Source: Sporosarcina sp. E16_8 (GTDB lineage: Bacteria; Bacillota; Bacilli; Bacillales_A; Planococcaceae). From it: a stretch of 54,085 bases of DNA. The position numbers were made by a program, and so were the translations under genes. Shown piece after piece: positions 41,867-51,210 of this stretch; positions within the stretch are counted from its first letter, which is position 1; the number at the start of each line of letters is the position of its first letter. Below the pieces are notes generated by a model that saw only the letters and a program-made list of their open reading frames with translations, ran no database searches and had not been told where the DNA came from. Location: NCBI RefSeq assembly GCF_017347095.1, contig NZ_JADPRZ010000020.1, forward strand, positions 1 to 54,085. Reading direction: 5' to 3'.

Positions 41867-42574
41867 TTATACGCCCCGCTTATTCCCCCATATAAGTGTA
41901 TGTAACTGCGGCAACACTTTAACATCATTCATGATAGGGGAGTCAACAGTCAAATCGATTAGCCATTCATATCGTTTTAGTAATGTCGAAACGAGTTGTG
42001 CATCATCAGTTGTCGTCGTATCATCGTTTCCTGTCTGTAAAAAGAAAGGAAATGCTGGATAACGAAGATGAACCTCTTTTGCAAACTTGAAATCCTTTTC
42101 ATCGAAAATGACGACTTTCAAACTAGCAGTCGTATCACTTAGTTTCTCCATAAACGTATCCAGTTTACTGAAATCCGTAATCATCCCTGAACTCGGTGGT
42201 TTTGGAGAAAGAGTAATGTCGTCGATATTCAATAACCAATCCTGCCAAAATGAAGCTTGTGTTTCAACTGCGACCTTCCAACCTTGCTCATGGCATAGGT
42301 CAACAAGTTCCCCGATTCCTTTATGAAGAGCAGGGTTTCCACCTGAAATCGTAACATGTGAAAATGATTGTCCACCTATTTTTTTAAGTTCATCTATAAT
42401 TTCTACCGGCCGTTTCGACGTGCTCTTTCCTGAACCATCCCATGTAAAACTGGAATCGCACCAAGAACAAGAATAATCACATCCAGCTGTCCGGACAAAC
42501 ATCGTCTTTAACCCCATAACCATTCCTTCGCCTTGAATCGTCGGACCGAAAACTTCCATAACAGGAATCTTCAT
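41867..42574 (-). CDS. queE: 7-carboxy-7-deazaguanine synthase
   Basis: A 235-residue radical SAM enzyme that converts 6-carboxytetrahydropterin to 7-carboxy-7-deazaguanine, the third step of preQ0 synthesis. The iron-sulfur site is CDYSCSWC (CX3CX2C), preceded by the typical PTIQGEG segment and followed by the SAM-binding SGGNPAL. It overlaps queD by four bases. It is the last gene of the queC-queD-queE unit, under the preQ1 riboswitch upstream of queC. Confidence 0.95.
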   Translation of the reverse strand: MKIPVMEVFGPTIQGEGMVMGLKTMFVRTAGCDYSCSWCDSSFTWDGSGKSTSKRPVEIIDELKKIGGQSFSHVTISGGNPALHKGIGELVDLCHEQGWKVAVETQASFWQDWLLNIDDITLSPKPPSSGMITDFSKLDTFMEKLSDTTASLKVVIFDEKDFKFAKEVHLRYPAFPFFLQTGNDDTTTTDDAQLVSTLLKRYEWLIDLTVDSPIMNDVKVLPQLHTLIWGNKRGV

Positions 42575-42996
42575 AGGACTACCTCCTGTTCAGGACGATA
42601 GATGACGTAGCTTGTCGGCGTTTCTCGGACAATGACTTGGAGACAGACCGGTTTATTACTTCTCGTTAGCAGAACTTGCTGGATTGATTTGCAAATCTGT
42701 TCAGCTAGTTTTTCCGTCGTCGGGAAATTGCTGTTAAATTCAGGATGATCATTCAGCACAGAATGATCGTATTTATCATGAATGAGGTTTTTGAGCTCTT
42801 TGAAATCAATCAGAAAACCGATTGAATCCAGTTCATTTCCTCCAATTGTTATATTTACGTAATACGTATGTCCATGCATTACTTGGCATTTTCCAGCATC
42901 TTCGCTTGGAATGAAATGTGCCGCAGAAAAATGCATGTCTTTGTTTAATTCAAAACGAAACGAATGTTGAACTTGCGGATAAAATTGCTGCATCAT
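42571..42996 (-). CDS. queD: 6-carboxy-5,6,7,8-tetrahydropterin synthase
   Basis: A 141-residue pterin synthase-fold enzyme that makes 6-carboxytetrahydropterin from dihydroneopterin triphosphate. Zinc ligands are the His in FSAAHFIP and the two in [10 protein letters not shown], with the catalytic Cys in GKCQVMHGH. It overlaps queC at its start and queE at its end by four bases each, so the three are translationally coupled. Confidence 0.95.
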   Translation of the reverse strand: MMQQFYPQVQHSFRFELNKDMHFSAAHFIPSEDAGKCQVMHGHTYYVNITIGGNELDSIGFLIDFKELKNLIHDKYDHSVLNDHPEFNSNFPTTEKLAEQICKSIQQVLLTRSNKPVCLQVIVRETPTSYVIYRPEQEVVL

Positions 42997-43658
42997 TCAG
43001 AAACACCTGCAGACTTTTGGGATAAATAAGTTGCGAGTCCATCATTCCGTAGTACACAGGCAGGGCATTCCCCACAACCTGTACTCGGAATTCCGTTGTA
43101 GCAAGTTAGTGTCTTGTTCTGCACAAAGTCGAATGCACCAAGTTCATCAGACAATGCCCAAACTTCGGACTTATCAAGCCACATCAATGGCGTGTGGATG
43201 ACGAACCGTCCGTCCATCGCTAAATTCAGTGTCACATTCAACGATTTTATAAAATTGTCACGACAATCAGGATACCCACTGAAATCCGTTTCACTCACAC
43301 CTGTGATTAAGTGACGAGCACCAATCGCATCGGCATAAACCGCCGCAAAAGATAGGAACAAATGATTTCTACCAGGAACGAAAGTCGACGGCAATTCACC
43401 TTCTACTTCCTTCACTTCGATATCATCCCGGGTCAAGGCATTCGCTGACAATTGGTTGATCAACTTCATATCCAGCACTTTAAAAGATACCCCGAGCTCG
43501 TCTGCAATTTGCCGAGCACACTCGATTTCCTCTGAGTGTCGCTGACCATAGTCAAACGTCACTGTAGCTACTTCACGAAAATTCTTCAATGCCCAAAACA
43601 GGCATGTCGTACTGTCTTGACCGCCGCTAAAGACGACAACCGCTTTTTCATTTTTCAA
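42993..43658 (-). CDS. queC: 7-cyano-7-deazaguanine synthase
   Basis: Converts 7-carboxy-7-deazaguanine to preQ0 using ATP and ammonia. The PP-loop is [10 protein letters not shown], and the zinc site is in [19 protein letters not shown]. Start is set at TTG 43658 ([13 protein letters not shown]), which aligns with the usual QueC N-terminus and lies 9 bases after GGAG. The longest frame opens at ATG 43667, which touches that GGAG and could not be initiated from it. The Shine-Dalgarno is the end of the preQ1 aptamer. queF, which completes preQ1 synthesis, is not in the window. Confidence 0.94.
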   Translation of the reverse strand: MKNEKAVVVFSGGQDSTTCLFWALKNFREVATVTFDYGQRHSEEIECARQIADELGVSFKVLDMKLINQLSANALTRDDIEVKEVEGELPSTFVPGRNHLFLSFAAVYADAIGARHLITGVSETDFSGYPDCRDNFIKSLNVTLNLAMDGRFVIHTPLMWLDKSEVWALSDELGAFDFVQNKTLTCYNGIPSTGCGECPACVLRNDGLATYLSQKSAGVSE

Positions 43659-43667
43659 TATAAACAT

Positions 43668-43704
43668 CTCCTTAGTTTTTTAGAGAGGGAGTTTGCGAAC
43701 CTCT
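43668..43704 (-). promoter_or_regulatory. preQ1 class I riboswitch
   Basis: On the minus strand AGAGGTTCGCAAACTCCCTC is followed by the A-rich tail TAAAAAACTAAGGAG. This matches the class I preQ1 aptamer: stem AGAGG/CCTCT, C-rich loop partner, and an A-rich tail that pairs back. The Shine-Dalgarno (GGAG) is within the tail, so ligand binding should hide it and reduce translation of queCDE. Confidence 0.88.
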
Positions 43705-44085
43705 TTTTTTGAACCCTATTAATGATAGCATAAGTGGAGAGAGTTTTTAAGGTGGAATTTACTTTTCTAAATCTCTATTTCGATGAAATCCTACTGAATT
43801 TCAAGTCACTGAGATGGTAATCCCTGCAAAAACGTATGTACGTTCATCATAATTAAAATTGTTCATGTATTAAATTACTTTTTTTGCAGAAGATAAAAAG
43901 GAGTCGCGGAATTTTGCAGCAGATGTGTTTTTATGTTGATCATTTGCTAAGGATCAATCCCCACAGCACTCGGAAATCCATTAAAACCCAAGGGTAGGTA
44001 TTGTGGAACAGAAGAAGCATATCGCTGGTGAATTCTGATTCATTTATTGATTTAAATTACTAATAAACGAAGGAGGTATTTATTC
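43705..44085. other. Intergenic stretch between the preQ1 riboswitch and the DUF378 gene
   Basis: No gene is seen. It should hold the divergent promoters of queCDE and the DUF378 gene; an AAGGAGG ribosome site lies at its right end (about 44070). Confidence 0.5.
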
Positions 44086-44472
44086 ATGAGAGGAATACAA
44101 CGGATTGCCCTGGCTCTAGTAATTGTAGGTGCCATTAACTGGGGCTTAATTGGCGTATTTAAATTTGATTTAGTTGCATCGATATTTGGCGGACAAGGGG
44201 CATTTTTGTCAAGGGTTATTTATGTCCTTGTTGCATTAGGCGGACTGGCTTGTTTAGGGATTCTGTTTAGTCCAGTGGATGTTGTAGCGGAAGAGGCGGA
44301 ACATCATCGTCGAAGTTTTAGAAAACTCGATTATGAAACTGAGTTTGGTGATGAACCAGACTTCTCAAAGATCAGTGAGACTACTGATAAAACTGTCGTC
44401 GAAAAGAAAACGGTTGGAAATAAAAATCGTTATCCTAAAAAGAATAATAATCATAAGAAGAAGAGGAAGTAG
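44086..44472 (+). CDS. DUF378 membrane protein with basic tail
   Basis: A 128-residue protein. Residues 1-66 form the DUF378 unit with two membrane segments and the conserved AINWGLIGVFKFDLVASIFGG. The tail from about residue 70 is hydrophilic and ends in a strongly basic run (RYPKKNNNHKKKRK), an extension beyond the usual 70-80 residues of the family. AAGGAGG precedes the ATG. The function is unknown. Confidence 0.85.
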   Translation: MRGIQRIALALVIVGAINWGLIGVFKFDLVASIFGGQGAFLSRVIYVLVALGGLACLGILFSPVDVVAEEAEHHRRSFRKLDYETEFGDEPDFSKISETTDKTVVEKKTVGNKNRYPKKNNNHKKKRK

Positions 44473-45036
44473 AAGTAAAACAAGTCACACGTGTTCAGTG
44501 ACAAAAAGAAGCCAGCAAATTACTGCTTACTTTTGTGATGAATTACTTGGCCCTCTATGTACAGATACTGTTGGATCGCTTAGACTGACCGGCTACTACA
44601 CCATTATCCGGATTTCTTGCTGTGTATTGCTGCAAAATTGTCGCATCAATACACAGTTTTTCATTAGTCGTAAGGTCAAAAAAGTGTCTGGAGCTAAAAT
44701 GGATTTCAGAATTGTAATCACAACCTGGCGCCTGAAATTACAAACTAATTATAAAAACACAAGTGCTTTTGGATACCATAAGTTACCTTCAAAAGGAATT
44801 GAGACGATGATTGAATTTCTAAAGAACTCAAAAATTCGCAATTCCGATGTAAGGGGGAAGTAGGCGATATAGCACCGTCTGAAACGACTTACTACCACCG
44901 TGATACAAAGTTTATTTTAAAGTTCGCAACAAGGTGGGTCTATCATTTTTGAAAAAATCCTACCTTAAGTGAAAGGCGATTACGTAAAATTTCCGGAACT
45001 AGCCATTAGGGAAATAGTATATTACTATAAATGCAA
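44473..45036. other. Gene-free stretch with a possible coding scar
   Basis: No intact gene is supported. On the minus strand an open stretch from 44737 to a TAG at 44555 (60 codons, no ATG) reads like protein (LTTNEKLCIDATILQQYTARNP), perhaps the end of a lost gene. The long plus-strand frame across the region looks like a shadow. Confidence 0.4.
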
Positions 45037-45080
45037 AAAGGAGCTACATGAAAAGGAATTCCTTTTCATGTAGCTCCTTT
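45037..45080. terminator. 44-bp perfect palindrome, terminator of the NlpC/P60 gene
   Basis: Two 22-bp arms starting AAAGGAGCTACATG meet at GGAATTCC without a spacer. The A and T ends and the position 56 bases beyond the NlpC/P60 stop fit a terminator. Confidence 0.65.
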
Positions 45081-45135
45081 GGTAGTGGTTATTAGATTTC
45101 AAAATCACAGTCCTTTAAATGAGGAAGGATCCTGC

Positions 45136-45963
45136 TTACAGCCGTTTAAAACTATGTAATTTTGATTTCCAATAGCTATTGTTTAAGCTTGTAACTTGTG
45201 ATTGCTTACCTCCAGCATGGACGAACTTATTATTGCCAATGTAAATACCAACGTGCGAAATGCCTTTACGATATGTATTTTGGAAAAAGACCAAATCACC
45301 TGGCTTGGGGGAGGCTACTTTCTTCGATTGCGCAAATTGACTAAGCGTGGTGCGCGAGACGTCTTTTCCTGATTGTTTGAAAGCATATTGAACAAAACCA
45401 CTACAGTCAAAGCCTTTTTTTGTCGTTCCACCAAATATATAGGGTATAAATCTTAGCTTCATTGCCTGTTCAACAACGTTTTGGGAAGCAGTTGAGGTTT
45501 TAGAAGTTGATTCGTTTGTACTTGTCAAAAGAGAACTAAGTATCCATCCGGATGTTTTGTTGACCTTTACATGAAACCAGACATCGTTCCCCAACTTTTT
45601 TTGCTGTGAAACTGTTAACGTAGCCCCTTTTTTCACCTTAGCAACGATCTTATTAGTTGTACCAGCAGCGGAACGCACATTGACATTGGATTTTGCCTTA
45701 AAAGTACCGATCTTTTTTGTAGCGTTGCTAGACGCTGAATTGGTTTTCTTAGCTGATGTTTGTAAGACTTGATTTGGATAGAGTGAGTCTGATTTTAAGT
45801 TATTCCATTTTTTAAGATTGGTAATGGACACCTGGTTTGATTTTGAAATGTCCCATAGCGATTCTCCAGTTTGGACTTTATGTGTGCTTGCTTCTACATT
45901 ACTAGTAGCCATTGTGAATGCTAAAGAACCTGCTAAAAGTAGTGAACATGCAATTTTTCTCAT
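45136..45963 (-). CDS. Secreted LysM-SH3b-NlpC/P60 peptidoglycan endopeptidase
   Basis: A 275-residue exported cell-wall hydrolase. A signal peptide (residues 1-26, cleavage after VEA) is followed by a LysM domain (28-70, HKVQTGESLWDISK), a Ser/Thr-rich linker, an SH3b domain (85-146, SNVNVRSAAGTTNKIVAKV) and the NlpC/P60 domain (162-275). The catalytic residues are Cys187 (FDCSGF), His237 (SHVGIY) and His249 (FVHAGG). It cleaves the D-gamma-glutamyl-diamino acid bond in stem peptides, as in LytE, LytF and CwlS. Family relatives act in cell separation or in spores; which applies here cannot be told. Confidence 0.93.
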   Translation of the reverse strand: MRKIACSLLLAGSLAFTMATSNVEASTHKVQTGESLWDISKSNQVSITNLKKWNNLKSDSLYPNQVLQTSAKKTNSASSNATKKIGTFKAKSNVNVRSAAGTTNKIVAKVKKGATLTVSQQKKLGNDVWFHVKVNKTSGWILSSLLTSTNESTSKTSTASQNVVEQAMKLRFIPYIFGGTTKKGFDCSGFVQYAFKQSGKDVSRTTLSQFAQSKKVASPKPGDLVFFQNTYRKGISHVGIYIGNNKFVHAGGKQSQVTSLNNSYWKSKLHSFKRL

Positions 45964-46431
45964 TATGTATTTCAGCCACCTTTTCTATGAATCATTGAAG
46001 TGTCAATGACTATATAGATAATAGTAAAGAACTGAGTATGTAAGTACAACAGCAGTTCGATTACAATTTCATTACATGCGTGTAAAAGTAACGGGATATC
46101 TTGGACTGGTATACATTTTGCGTTTTAAATGGATGTCTTTGTATAATTATGTGAGAATCAATAATAATTAAATAGGGGTGACTTAATAGTTATGATATCT
46201 GTCCTTAAGAGAGACGAAAAGGTAAATGTATAAACGGAAACCTTTTCTAATTGTATTGTGATGAAGTTCGTTCTTCATGTCCGAAAGTAAGTGTTTAATA
46301 ATTTGAAGCTACTCATCGTGTTATTTGTTGAATCACTTGATTAGAAATTGAAGCGTTAATCCTGTAACTTATAGAAGTGTGACAGTTAATTTTGCTGAAT
46401 TTTAATCAATAGTAGTAAGGGGTCTTAAAAA
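45964..46431. other. Gene-free stretch before the TetR gene
   Basis: 468 bases without a supported gene. It should hold the divergent promoters of the NlpC/P60 and TetR genes. No convincing palindrome like the one at 49329 was found. Confidence 0.4.
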
Positions 46432-47070
46432 ATGACATTTAAAGAGCGACGATCACAACATATTTTACAAGCTGCCTATACGGTTTTTTCGCGTAAAGGA
46501 TTCGAATGGTCCACAATGCAAGATGTGGCAGATGAAGCGGAGCTTGGCGTAGCAACTGTTTTTCGTTATTTCCCTAAGAAAAATAAGCTTATCATTGCTG
46601 TCATGGTGGACATATTAGAAGCCAGACTGCCGATGTTTGAGCGCATATTAGCGAGTGGAGGGAACTGCTTGCAAAAATTTGAAATGCTTCTTGATCATTA
46701 CCTTAGGATTTCAGAGCCAGAACTATTGGATAGTATGAAGCTATTGGAAGCGTTTGAAATATATGAGGCTTTTTCACAAGAACCTATGGAAGAAATAGCG
46801 AATTATCATAAAGCTTATACAAATATCGTAAACGTTATTTCGGAAATTATAAAACAGGGGAAAGAGGATCAATCGATTCGGCAGGATCTTTCCATCGAGG
46901 AAACATTAGGGGCAATCTCTAATATATTTGGGTTATTCACAAGAAAGCTATCGTTTTTTGAAAGTGTTAGGAAGGGTGATCTTGTCATTTTACCTATTGA
47001 ACAGGCAATCATCGTAAGAAATATATTCCTCGACTATTTAAAACCAAAAAAGGCTACACAGGATAATTAA
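46432..47070 (+). CDS. TetR/AcrR family regulator
   Basis: A 212-residue repressor-type protein. The N-terminal helix-turn-helix is ILQAAYTVFSRKGFEWSTMQDVADEAELGVATVFRYFPKKNKL (residues 10-53), with the recognition helix in VATVFRYF; the rest is the helical ligand-binding and dimer domain. The ribosome site (AGGGGTC) is modest. It converges on the CoxG-like and flavoprotein genes. The 21-bp palindrome upstream of the flavoprotein gene is a likely target, but no similar site was seen at its own promoter. The effector is unknown. Confidence 0.9.
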   Translation: MTFKERRSQHILQAAYTVFSRKGFEWSTMQDVADEAELGVATVFRYFPKKNKLIIAVMVDILEARLPMFERILASGGNCLQKFEMLLDHYLRISEPELLDSMKLLEAFEIYEAFSQEPMEEIANYHKAYTNIVNVISEIIKQGKEDQSIRQDLSIEETLGAISNIFGLFTRKLSFFESVRKGDLVILPIEQAIIVRNIFLDYLKPKKATQDN

Positions 47071-47091
47071 TATCTTGTGTAGCCTTTTTAT
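47047..47091. terminator. Bidirectional intrinsic terminator
   Basis: AAAAGGCTACACA pairs with TGTGTAGCCTTTTT, with a further ATA/TAT pairing in the loop. The left arm lies in the last codons of the TetR gene, and the element also serves the leftward CoxG-like gene. Confidence 0.75.
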
Positions 47092-47114
47092 TACGCCTAG
47101 AATAGCTGTTTTAC

Positions 47115-47570
47115 TTAAACGTTTACGCTTTCGATTTCATTAATTTTTGCACCGATTGCTTCAGTTAGTTGTTGTGCTGTTTCAGGTACAAAGTTTTTCA
47201 GAATGGTGTTAACCATGGCACCCATCATTCCACCTGCTGAAATGTCTAAGTGACCAGTCATGCGTGTTGAGGAATCTGTAATCTTTTCAGCTATAAAGTA
47301 ACCACCGCCAGTAAAGTTATCCGACAGGCCTTTTAAATCAAAAGTAACTTTTGATGGCTCAATCCATTCTTGGATATCGATTTGCAGTTTAACTGTTTTT
47401 TTCATGAAGCCCAAATCACCTTTAAACTTCCAAGTGGATTGTTTTTCACTTGAAATATCATGCTCGATATAGCCGGGTACTAAAGGTGCCCATTTATTCA
47501 TATCGCTGACAAGACTCCAGATATTTTCAATTGGTACTTGAAGTTCTATTGTATGTGTTCCGTTTGGCAT
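47115..47570 (-). CDS. SRPBCC/CoxG-like protein
   Basis: A 151-residue protein of the START/SRPBCC fold, closest in outline to the CoxG group. Features are the N-terminal strand HTIELQVPIENIWSLVSDMNKWAPLVPGY, KGDLGFMKKTVKLQIDI in the middle and the long C-terminal helix with VPETAQQLTEAIGAKINEIE. Such folds bind hydrophobic ligands in a cavity. It lies 71 bases downstream of the flavoprotein gene in the same direction, and a shared transcript is likely. It might carry or sequester the ligand of that enzyme. Confidence 0.82.
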   Translation of the reverse strand: MPNGTHTIELQVPIENIWSLVSDMNKWAPLVPGYIEHDISSEKQSTWKFKGDLGFMKKTVKLQIDIQEWIEPSKVTFDLKGLSDNFTGGGYFIAEKITDSSTRMTGHLDISAGGMMGAMVNTILKNFVPETAQQLTEAIGAKINEIESVNV

Positions 47571-47641
47571 AATAAGTCACACTCACTTTTCCTGTTAGTT
47601 AAGATTAAATAATGTAAACGATTATATCTTACAAAGTAAAA

Positions 47642-49288
47642 TTAAATTTCGCGTGCAGTTTTTGCACCGACCTCTTTACCGATGATATAGCCCATTGTCA
47701 TACCTGGCCCAATTGTACCCCCAGCACTCGGGTAAACCGGCCCTAAGATACTCATTGCTGCGTTACCTGCTGCATAAAGACCGTTAATCGCTTTTCCACG
47801 ATGACTCATTACTTCGCCTTTTTCATTAATACGTGGACCGCCGTTCGTGCCAAGTGCACCTGCATACACGGGTACAGCGTAGAATGGACCTTTTTCGATT
47901 TTCCCTAGGTTGGCTGCAGCATTTCCGCCACCGCCTAAAATGTTTTCAAAGTGAGTAGTACCGCGATGGAAATCAGGATCTTCACCTTTTTCACAATTGT
48001 CATTCCAACGCGCAACAGATGCTTCTAGGCCATCAGCATCTACGCCGATTTTTTCAGCTAGCTCACGTAATGAACCTGCTTGGTCTACCCAATCTGGGGC
48101 ATCTTCACCAGGCATCATAGTAATGATCATAGTTGTATCTTTTAGTTGCTGGTCGAATACCATCCACACAGGTCCTTCGTTCGGATATTCTAGTTTAACT
48201 GGATCGAATTCGAAGGTTGCACGAGGCATGTCATTGTATGTTGTGCCTTCGTGTACAAAACGTTTACCATACTTGTTCACGATAATGCTATTCGGGCCAA
48301 AACGTCCGCCGCCTGTTTGATTCATAATATGATCCTCATATTCGAACGTTGGATCCTGCATAGTTGGATAGAACCAAGCTTCACTCATATTACCAAGAGC
48401 GGCTCCAGCTTCCATAGCCATGATTAGCCCATCCCCATCATTACCTGGAGGTGACATGGGATGAGTGATTGGGCCTTTCAGGAATGTTTTAACTAATTCC
48501 TGGTTCCATTCGTAGCCGCCAGATGCGAGCACGACACCTTTTCGAGCGCCAATGTAGATTTTTTCTCCGTCTTCATTTTCTGCAACAACACCAATGACAT
48601 TGCCTTCGTCATCTAGTACAAGTTCTTTACCTGGGGTCTTAAGTTTGATATCGATCTTACGGTCGAGTGCACCTTTTAAAAGTGCCCCGATTAGTGATCG
48701 ACCCATTGTTACAATATTATTTTCCATACGCTCAGCAAGTTTGCCGAAGTCGATTCCACCAACCGCGCCGCCTTCAGCTAATGTTAGTGGAGGGAAAACC
48801 GGATTTTGACGGATAAGCGGACCCCATTCGCCAACAGTATTTAAATCAAATGGCACTGGATCCATAGAACGTGTACCTTTGTGCAAGGCTTCTGGAAGAT
48901 GAGCATAATATTCCGAATAGCCTTTAGGCATTTCAAAGCGTAATGGTGTATTTTTATGTAAGTAATCAATCATTACATGTCCATTATCAACAAAAACGTC
49001 AATTAGTTTTGAATCTGGTTCTCTACCTAGTGTTAAGCGTTTAATAAACGTAATAGCTGCTTCACGACTATCTTCGATACCTGCTTCTTTCATGTAACGA
49101 TTCATAGGAATCCATGGTATTCCACCGGAGAAAGCAGTCGTACCCCCAACCTGATGTGTTTTCTCTAGCATTATCACTTTTGCGCCTTGATCAGCAGCTA
49201 AAATAGCTGATACAAATGCAGCGCCACCTGTTCCTAAAACAACAACATCAACTTCTTCGTTCCATTGTGCAGGTTTTTTTGCTGGCAT
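47642..49288 (-). CDS. FAD-dependent 3-ketosteroid-dehydrogenase-like oxidoreductase
   Basis: A 548-residue flavoprotein of the fumarate reductase/KstD superfamily. The FAD site is VVVLGTGGAAFVSAILAADQGAKVIMLEK, then GGTTAFSGGIPWIP; the C-terminal FAD and active-site segment GPVYPSAGGTIGPGMTMGYIIG is characteristic of 3-ketosteroid delta-1-dehydrogenases, which read YPGPGATIGPA at that place. No signal peptide is present. GGGGGG lies before the ATG at 49288. The natural substrate in a Bacillales organism may be another cyclic ketone or enoate rather than a steroid. A TetR-type operator lies 41 bases upstream of the start. Confidence 0.85.
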   Translation of the reverse strand: MPAKKPAQWNEEVDVVVLGTGGAAFVSAILAADQGAKVIMLEKTHQVGGTTAFSGGIPWIPMNRYMKEAGIEDSREAAITFIKRLTLGREPDSKLIDVFVDNGHVMIDYLHKNTPLRFEMPKGYSEYYAHLPEALHKGTRSMDPVPFDLNTVGEWGPLIRQNPVFPPLTLAEGGAVGGIDFGKLAERMENNIVTMGRSLIGALLKGALDRKIDIKLKTPGKELVLDDEGNVIGVVAENEDGEKIYIGARKGVVLASGGYEWNQELVKTFLKGPITHPMSPPGNDGDGLIMAMEAGAALGNMSEAWFYPTMQDPTFEYEDHIMNQTGGGRFGPNSIIVNKYGKRFVHEGTTYNDMPRATFEFDPVKLEYPNEGPVWMVFDQQLKDTTMIITMMPGEDAPDWVDQAGSLRELAEKIGVDADGLEASVARWNDNCEKGEDPDFHRGTTHFENILGGGGNAAANLGKIEKGPFYAVPVYAGALGTNGGPRINEKGEVMSHRGKAINGLYAAGNAAMSILGPVYPSAGGTIGPGMTMGYIIGKEVGAKTAREI

Positions 49289-49328
49289 AGCTAATCCCCC
49301 CGTAATAAAGTAATAAATCCTTTTTTAA

Positions 49329-49349
49329 AATGATAGCGTGACTATCATT
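49329..49349. promoter_or_regulatory. TetR-type operator AATGATAG-CGTGA-CTATCATT
   Basis: Perfect 8-bp arms with a 5-base spacer lie 41 bases upstream of the flavoprotein start. The size and symmetry match TetR-family operators, and a TetR gene lies at 46432, convergent with this unit. Confidence 0.65.
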
Positions 49350-49774
49350 AATTCTATGATACTGTATATGGGAGTTTGAAATCAATATCAAAGTCTTAAA
49401 TAATGAAAAATACTTCATGTTGAAATAATTCTGAATATAAAAATATGTGTTAGTGCTGAATATTTTTACTGTTACGCTATGCTATATCCCGAAATTTATG
49501 CGGTGACGTAAGAGGAGCTAGACGAGCATCGAACAGGTGGTGGAGTTTACTTTGGCGAAATGTATGCCATTTAAAGGGGCGGTAAAACTATGGGACATAC
49601 AACAGGCGTTGCGGCTATCGTGCATTTGCAAGATCCGACGTCATAACTTCCAAGCGAACCTATACGAGGTTGTCGATGGACGGTATAAAAATCGTGCGTA
49701 GGGTGAAGGGGTTAAGGGGAATATTGTTCGATAAGAGTCAATAAAGATAAAAAACAGATTAATTACTCGGCACG
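49350..49774. other. Stretch between the flavoprotein gene and the IS630 remnant
   Basis: No intact gene. A stop-bounded frame of 58 codons (about 49516-49700, containing FTLAKCMPFKGAVKLWDIQQ) has no start codon and no family I recognise. Confidence 0.35.
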
Positions 49775-50056
49775 TTGGATTACGAAACAGGAGAGGTATA
49801 TTGTGTACAAGAAGAGCAATATATGGCTATAGAATTTCTGTCTATTCTCGAAAAAGTGATGGCCACCTATAAAGGCAAACGCATTGCCATGATTTTAGAT
49901 AGCGCAAGAATTCGTCAGGCGAAACTCATTCAGCCATTTTTGGATGAACATAAGTCGTTTTTAACACTGGTGTTTCTATCACCATACAGCCCAACCCACA
50001 ATATGATTGAGGAAATTTTTGGTTGGTTAAAATTAGCCATGTATGTAAAGAGCTGA
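49775..50056 (+). pseudogene. IS630-family transposase remnant (C-terminal DDE part)
   Basis: The 93-residue frame matches the end of IS630-type transposases: GKRIAMILDSARIRQAKLIQPFLDEH and LVFLSPYSPTHNMIEEIFGWLK, which carry the second Asp and the final Glu of the DDE triad. In intact proteins the segments read LDNARIHHA and LPPYSPNLNLIE, so several positions have drifted. The N-terminal helix-turn-helix half is absent and the C-terminal end is broken after YVKS. It is not functional. Confidence 0.8.
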
Positions 50057-50336
50057 TTATTTATTGTTTGTCTGTCCAACAAATTATTATCTGGGAACTT
50101 TATGGAGGCACCCAAGTCTTTGTTTTATTACTTACTATAGAACAGCATAACGCTTGATTATATTTCAACTGCTTGTCTATTGCGTCTTTATACTCTTCCA
50201 ACTACTAAGTAAACTCTGATTCGATCGAGAATGAAAGAGTCAAAATTCGCTGCGCTACACCAGGGGGATGGATAGAAGGACAACTCTTGTTATAGGGGCA
50301 CTTATTCTTGCGAATGACATGTTATAGAAGTTGACG

Positions 50337-51175
50337 ATGAAGCCTGTTCGGAAATTAAGTCTTATTCTCGATTTGAGTGTGTTTACTTTCACTATGGGAT
50401 TAAGTTTGAGGAAATTGAATTTTAAATCACATTTTTCTTTAACCGGTGAAACGGAACATTATTTCATATAAGCATTCCTTTACAAATGTATTTCACTCCA
50501 GCGGGATTGAGCAATTCTTATAAGTTAAGTCGACCAGGTCATAATAATAAAATGAAGAAAGTCGTTATGATAGAATGGAACTATAAAAAGGTTTGGGTTG
50601 GTAATTCGAATTGGCATTGGCATTGTCAAAAATGAAAGTGAAAACTCCACTTTTGGAAACAGAGTGAACATTTACTGAAACTCGCTTCACTTGATTCTGA
50701 TAATTATCCTTTTCAGTAATCAAAGTTTCGTTTAGATAAACAACTACGATAAAAATCATAGTCTCGGAACCACTTTAGAGTACCAAAAATCTCTACATTG
50801 ACCATCATCTACAAAACTGTATAATTCAGGCCGATGTTGATTTACTTGAACAAGTATGGCGAAACATCATTCGTTACGCGATTAAATATTCACATGACAT
50901 GAATGAGGTCGAATCTAAATAGCCTGAAAACGATCAATCAAGCCGTCCATGTGCAGACTAGTCTTGTGTCACAACAATTCCAGGAAGTGAACTTCCTTTT
51001 ATATTTGATCGTTTTTATATGGTTGATATAGCACGTAGTTCCTCAGGCGGTGGAAGCGGACTTGGCTTATCTCTCGTAAAAAAGTCATTGATCTGCATGG
51101 CTAAAAAATAACTGTGCAAAGTGAGACGGGGAAATGGAACAAGTTTGACGGTTACCATTCCGCTCTTACTTTGTT
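50337..51175 (+). pseudogene. Degenerate sensor histidine kinase gene
   Basis: Kinase pieces occur in order but in shifting frames with stops. They are a possible N-terminus and membrane segment (MKPVRKLSLILDLSVFTF, about 50340), a segment after the phospho-acceptor helix (LLKLASLDSDNYPFQ, about 50680), the N box (QADVDLLEQVWRNIIRYAIKYSH, about 50830-50900) and the G boxes ([27 protein letters not shown], about 51005-51090, then GNGTSLTVTIPLL to 51170). The phospho-acceptor His region and much of the sensor are missing. The last piece runs into the frame of the following phosphoesterase gene. Confidence 0.75.
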
Positions 51176-51210
51176 CGATAAATGATGTAATAAAGTGGGG
51201 GAAACAACAG

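Noticed and set aside
44555..44737. A 60-codon minus-strand stretch that reads like protein
   Set aside because: It has no start codon and I recognise no family; it is noted only as a possible scar within the gene-free region.
44333..44863. A 176-codon plus-strand open frame overlapping the DUF378 gene
   Set aside because: It begins inside the DUF378 gene in another frame, has no ribosome site, and its product shows no domain or normal composition.
50565..50759. A 64-codon minus-strand frame
   Set aside because: It lies opposite recognisable histidine kinase pieces on the plus strand and has no family resemblance.
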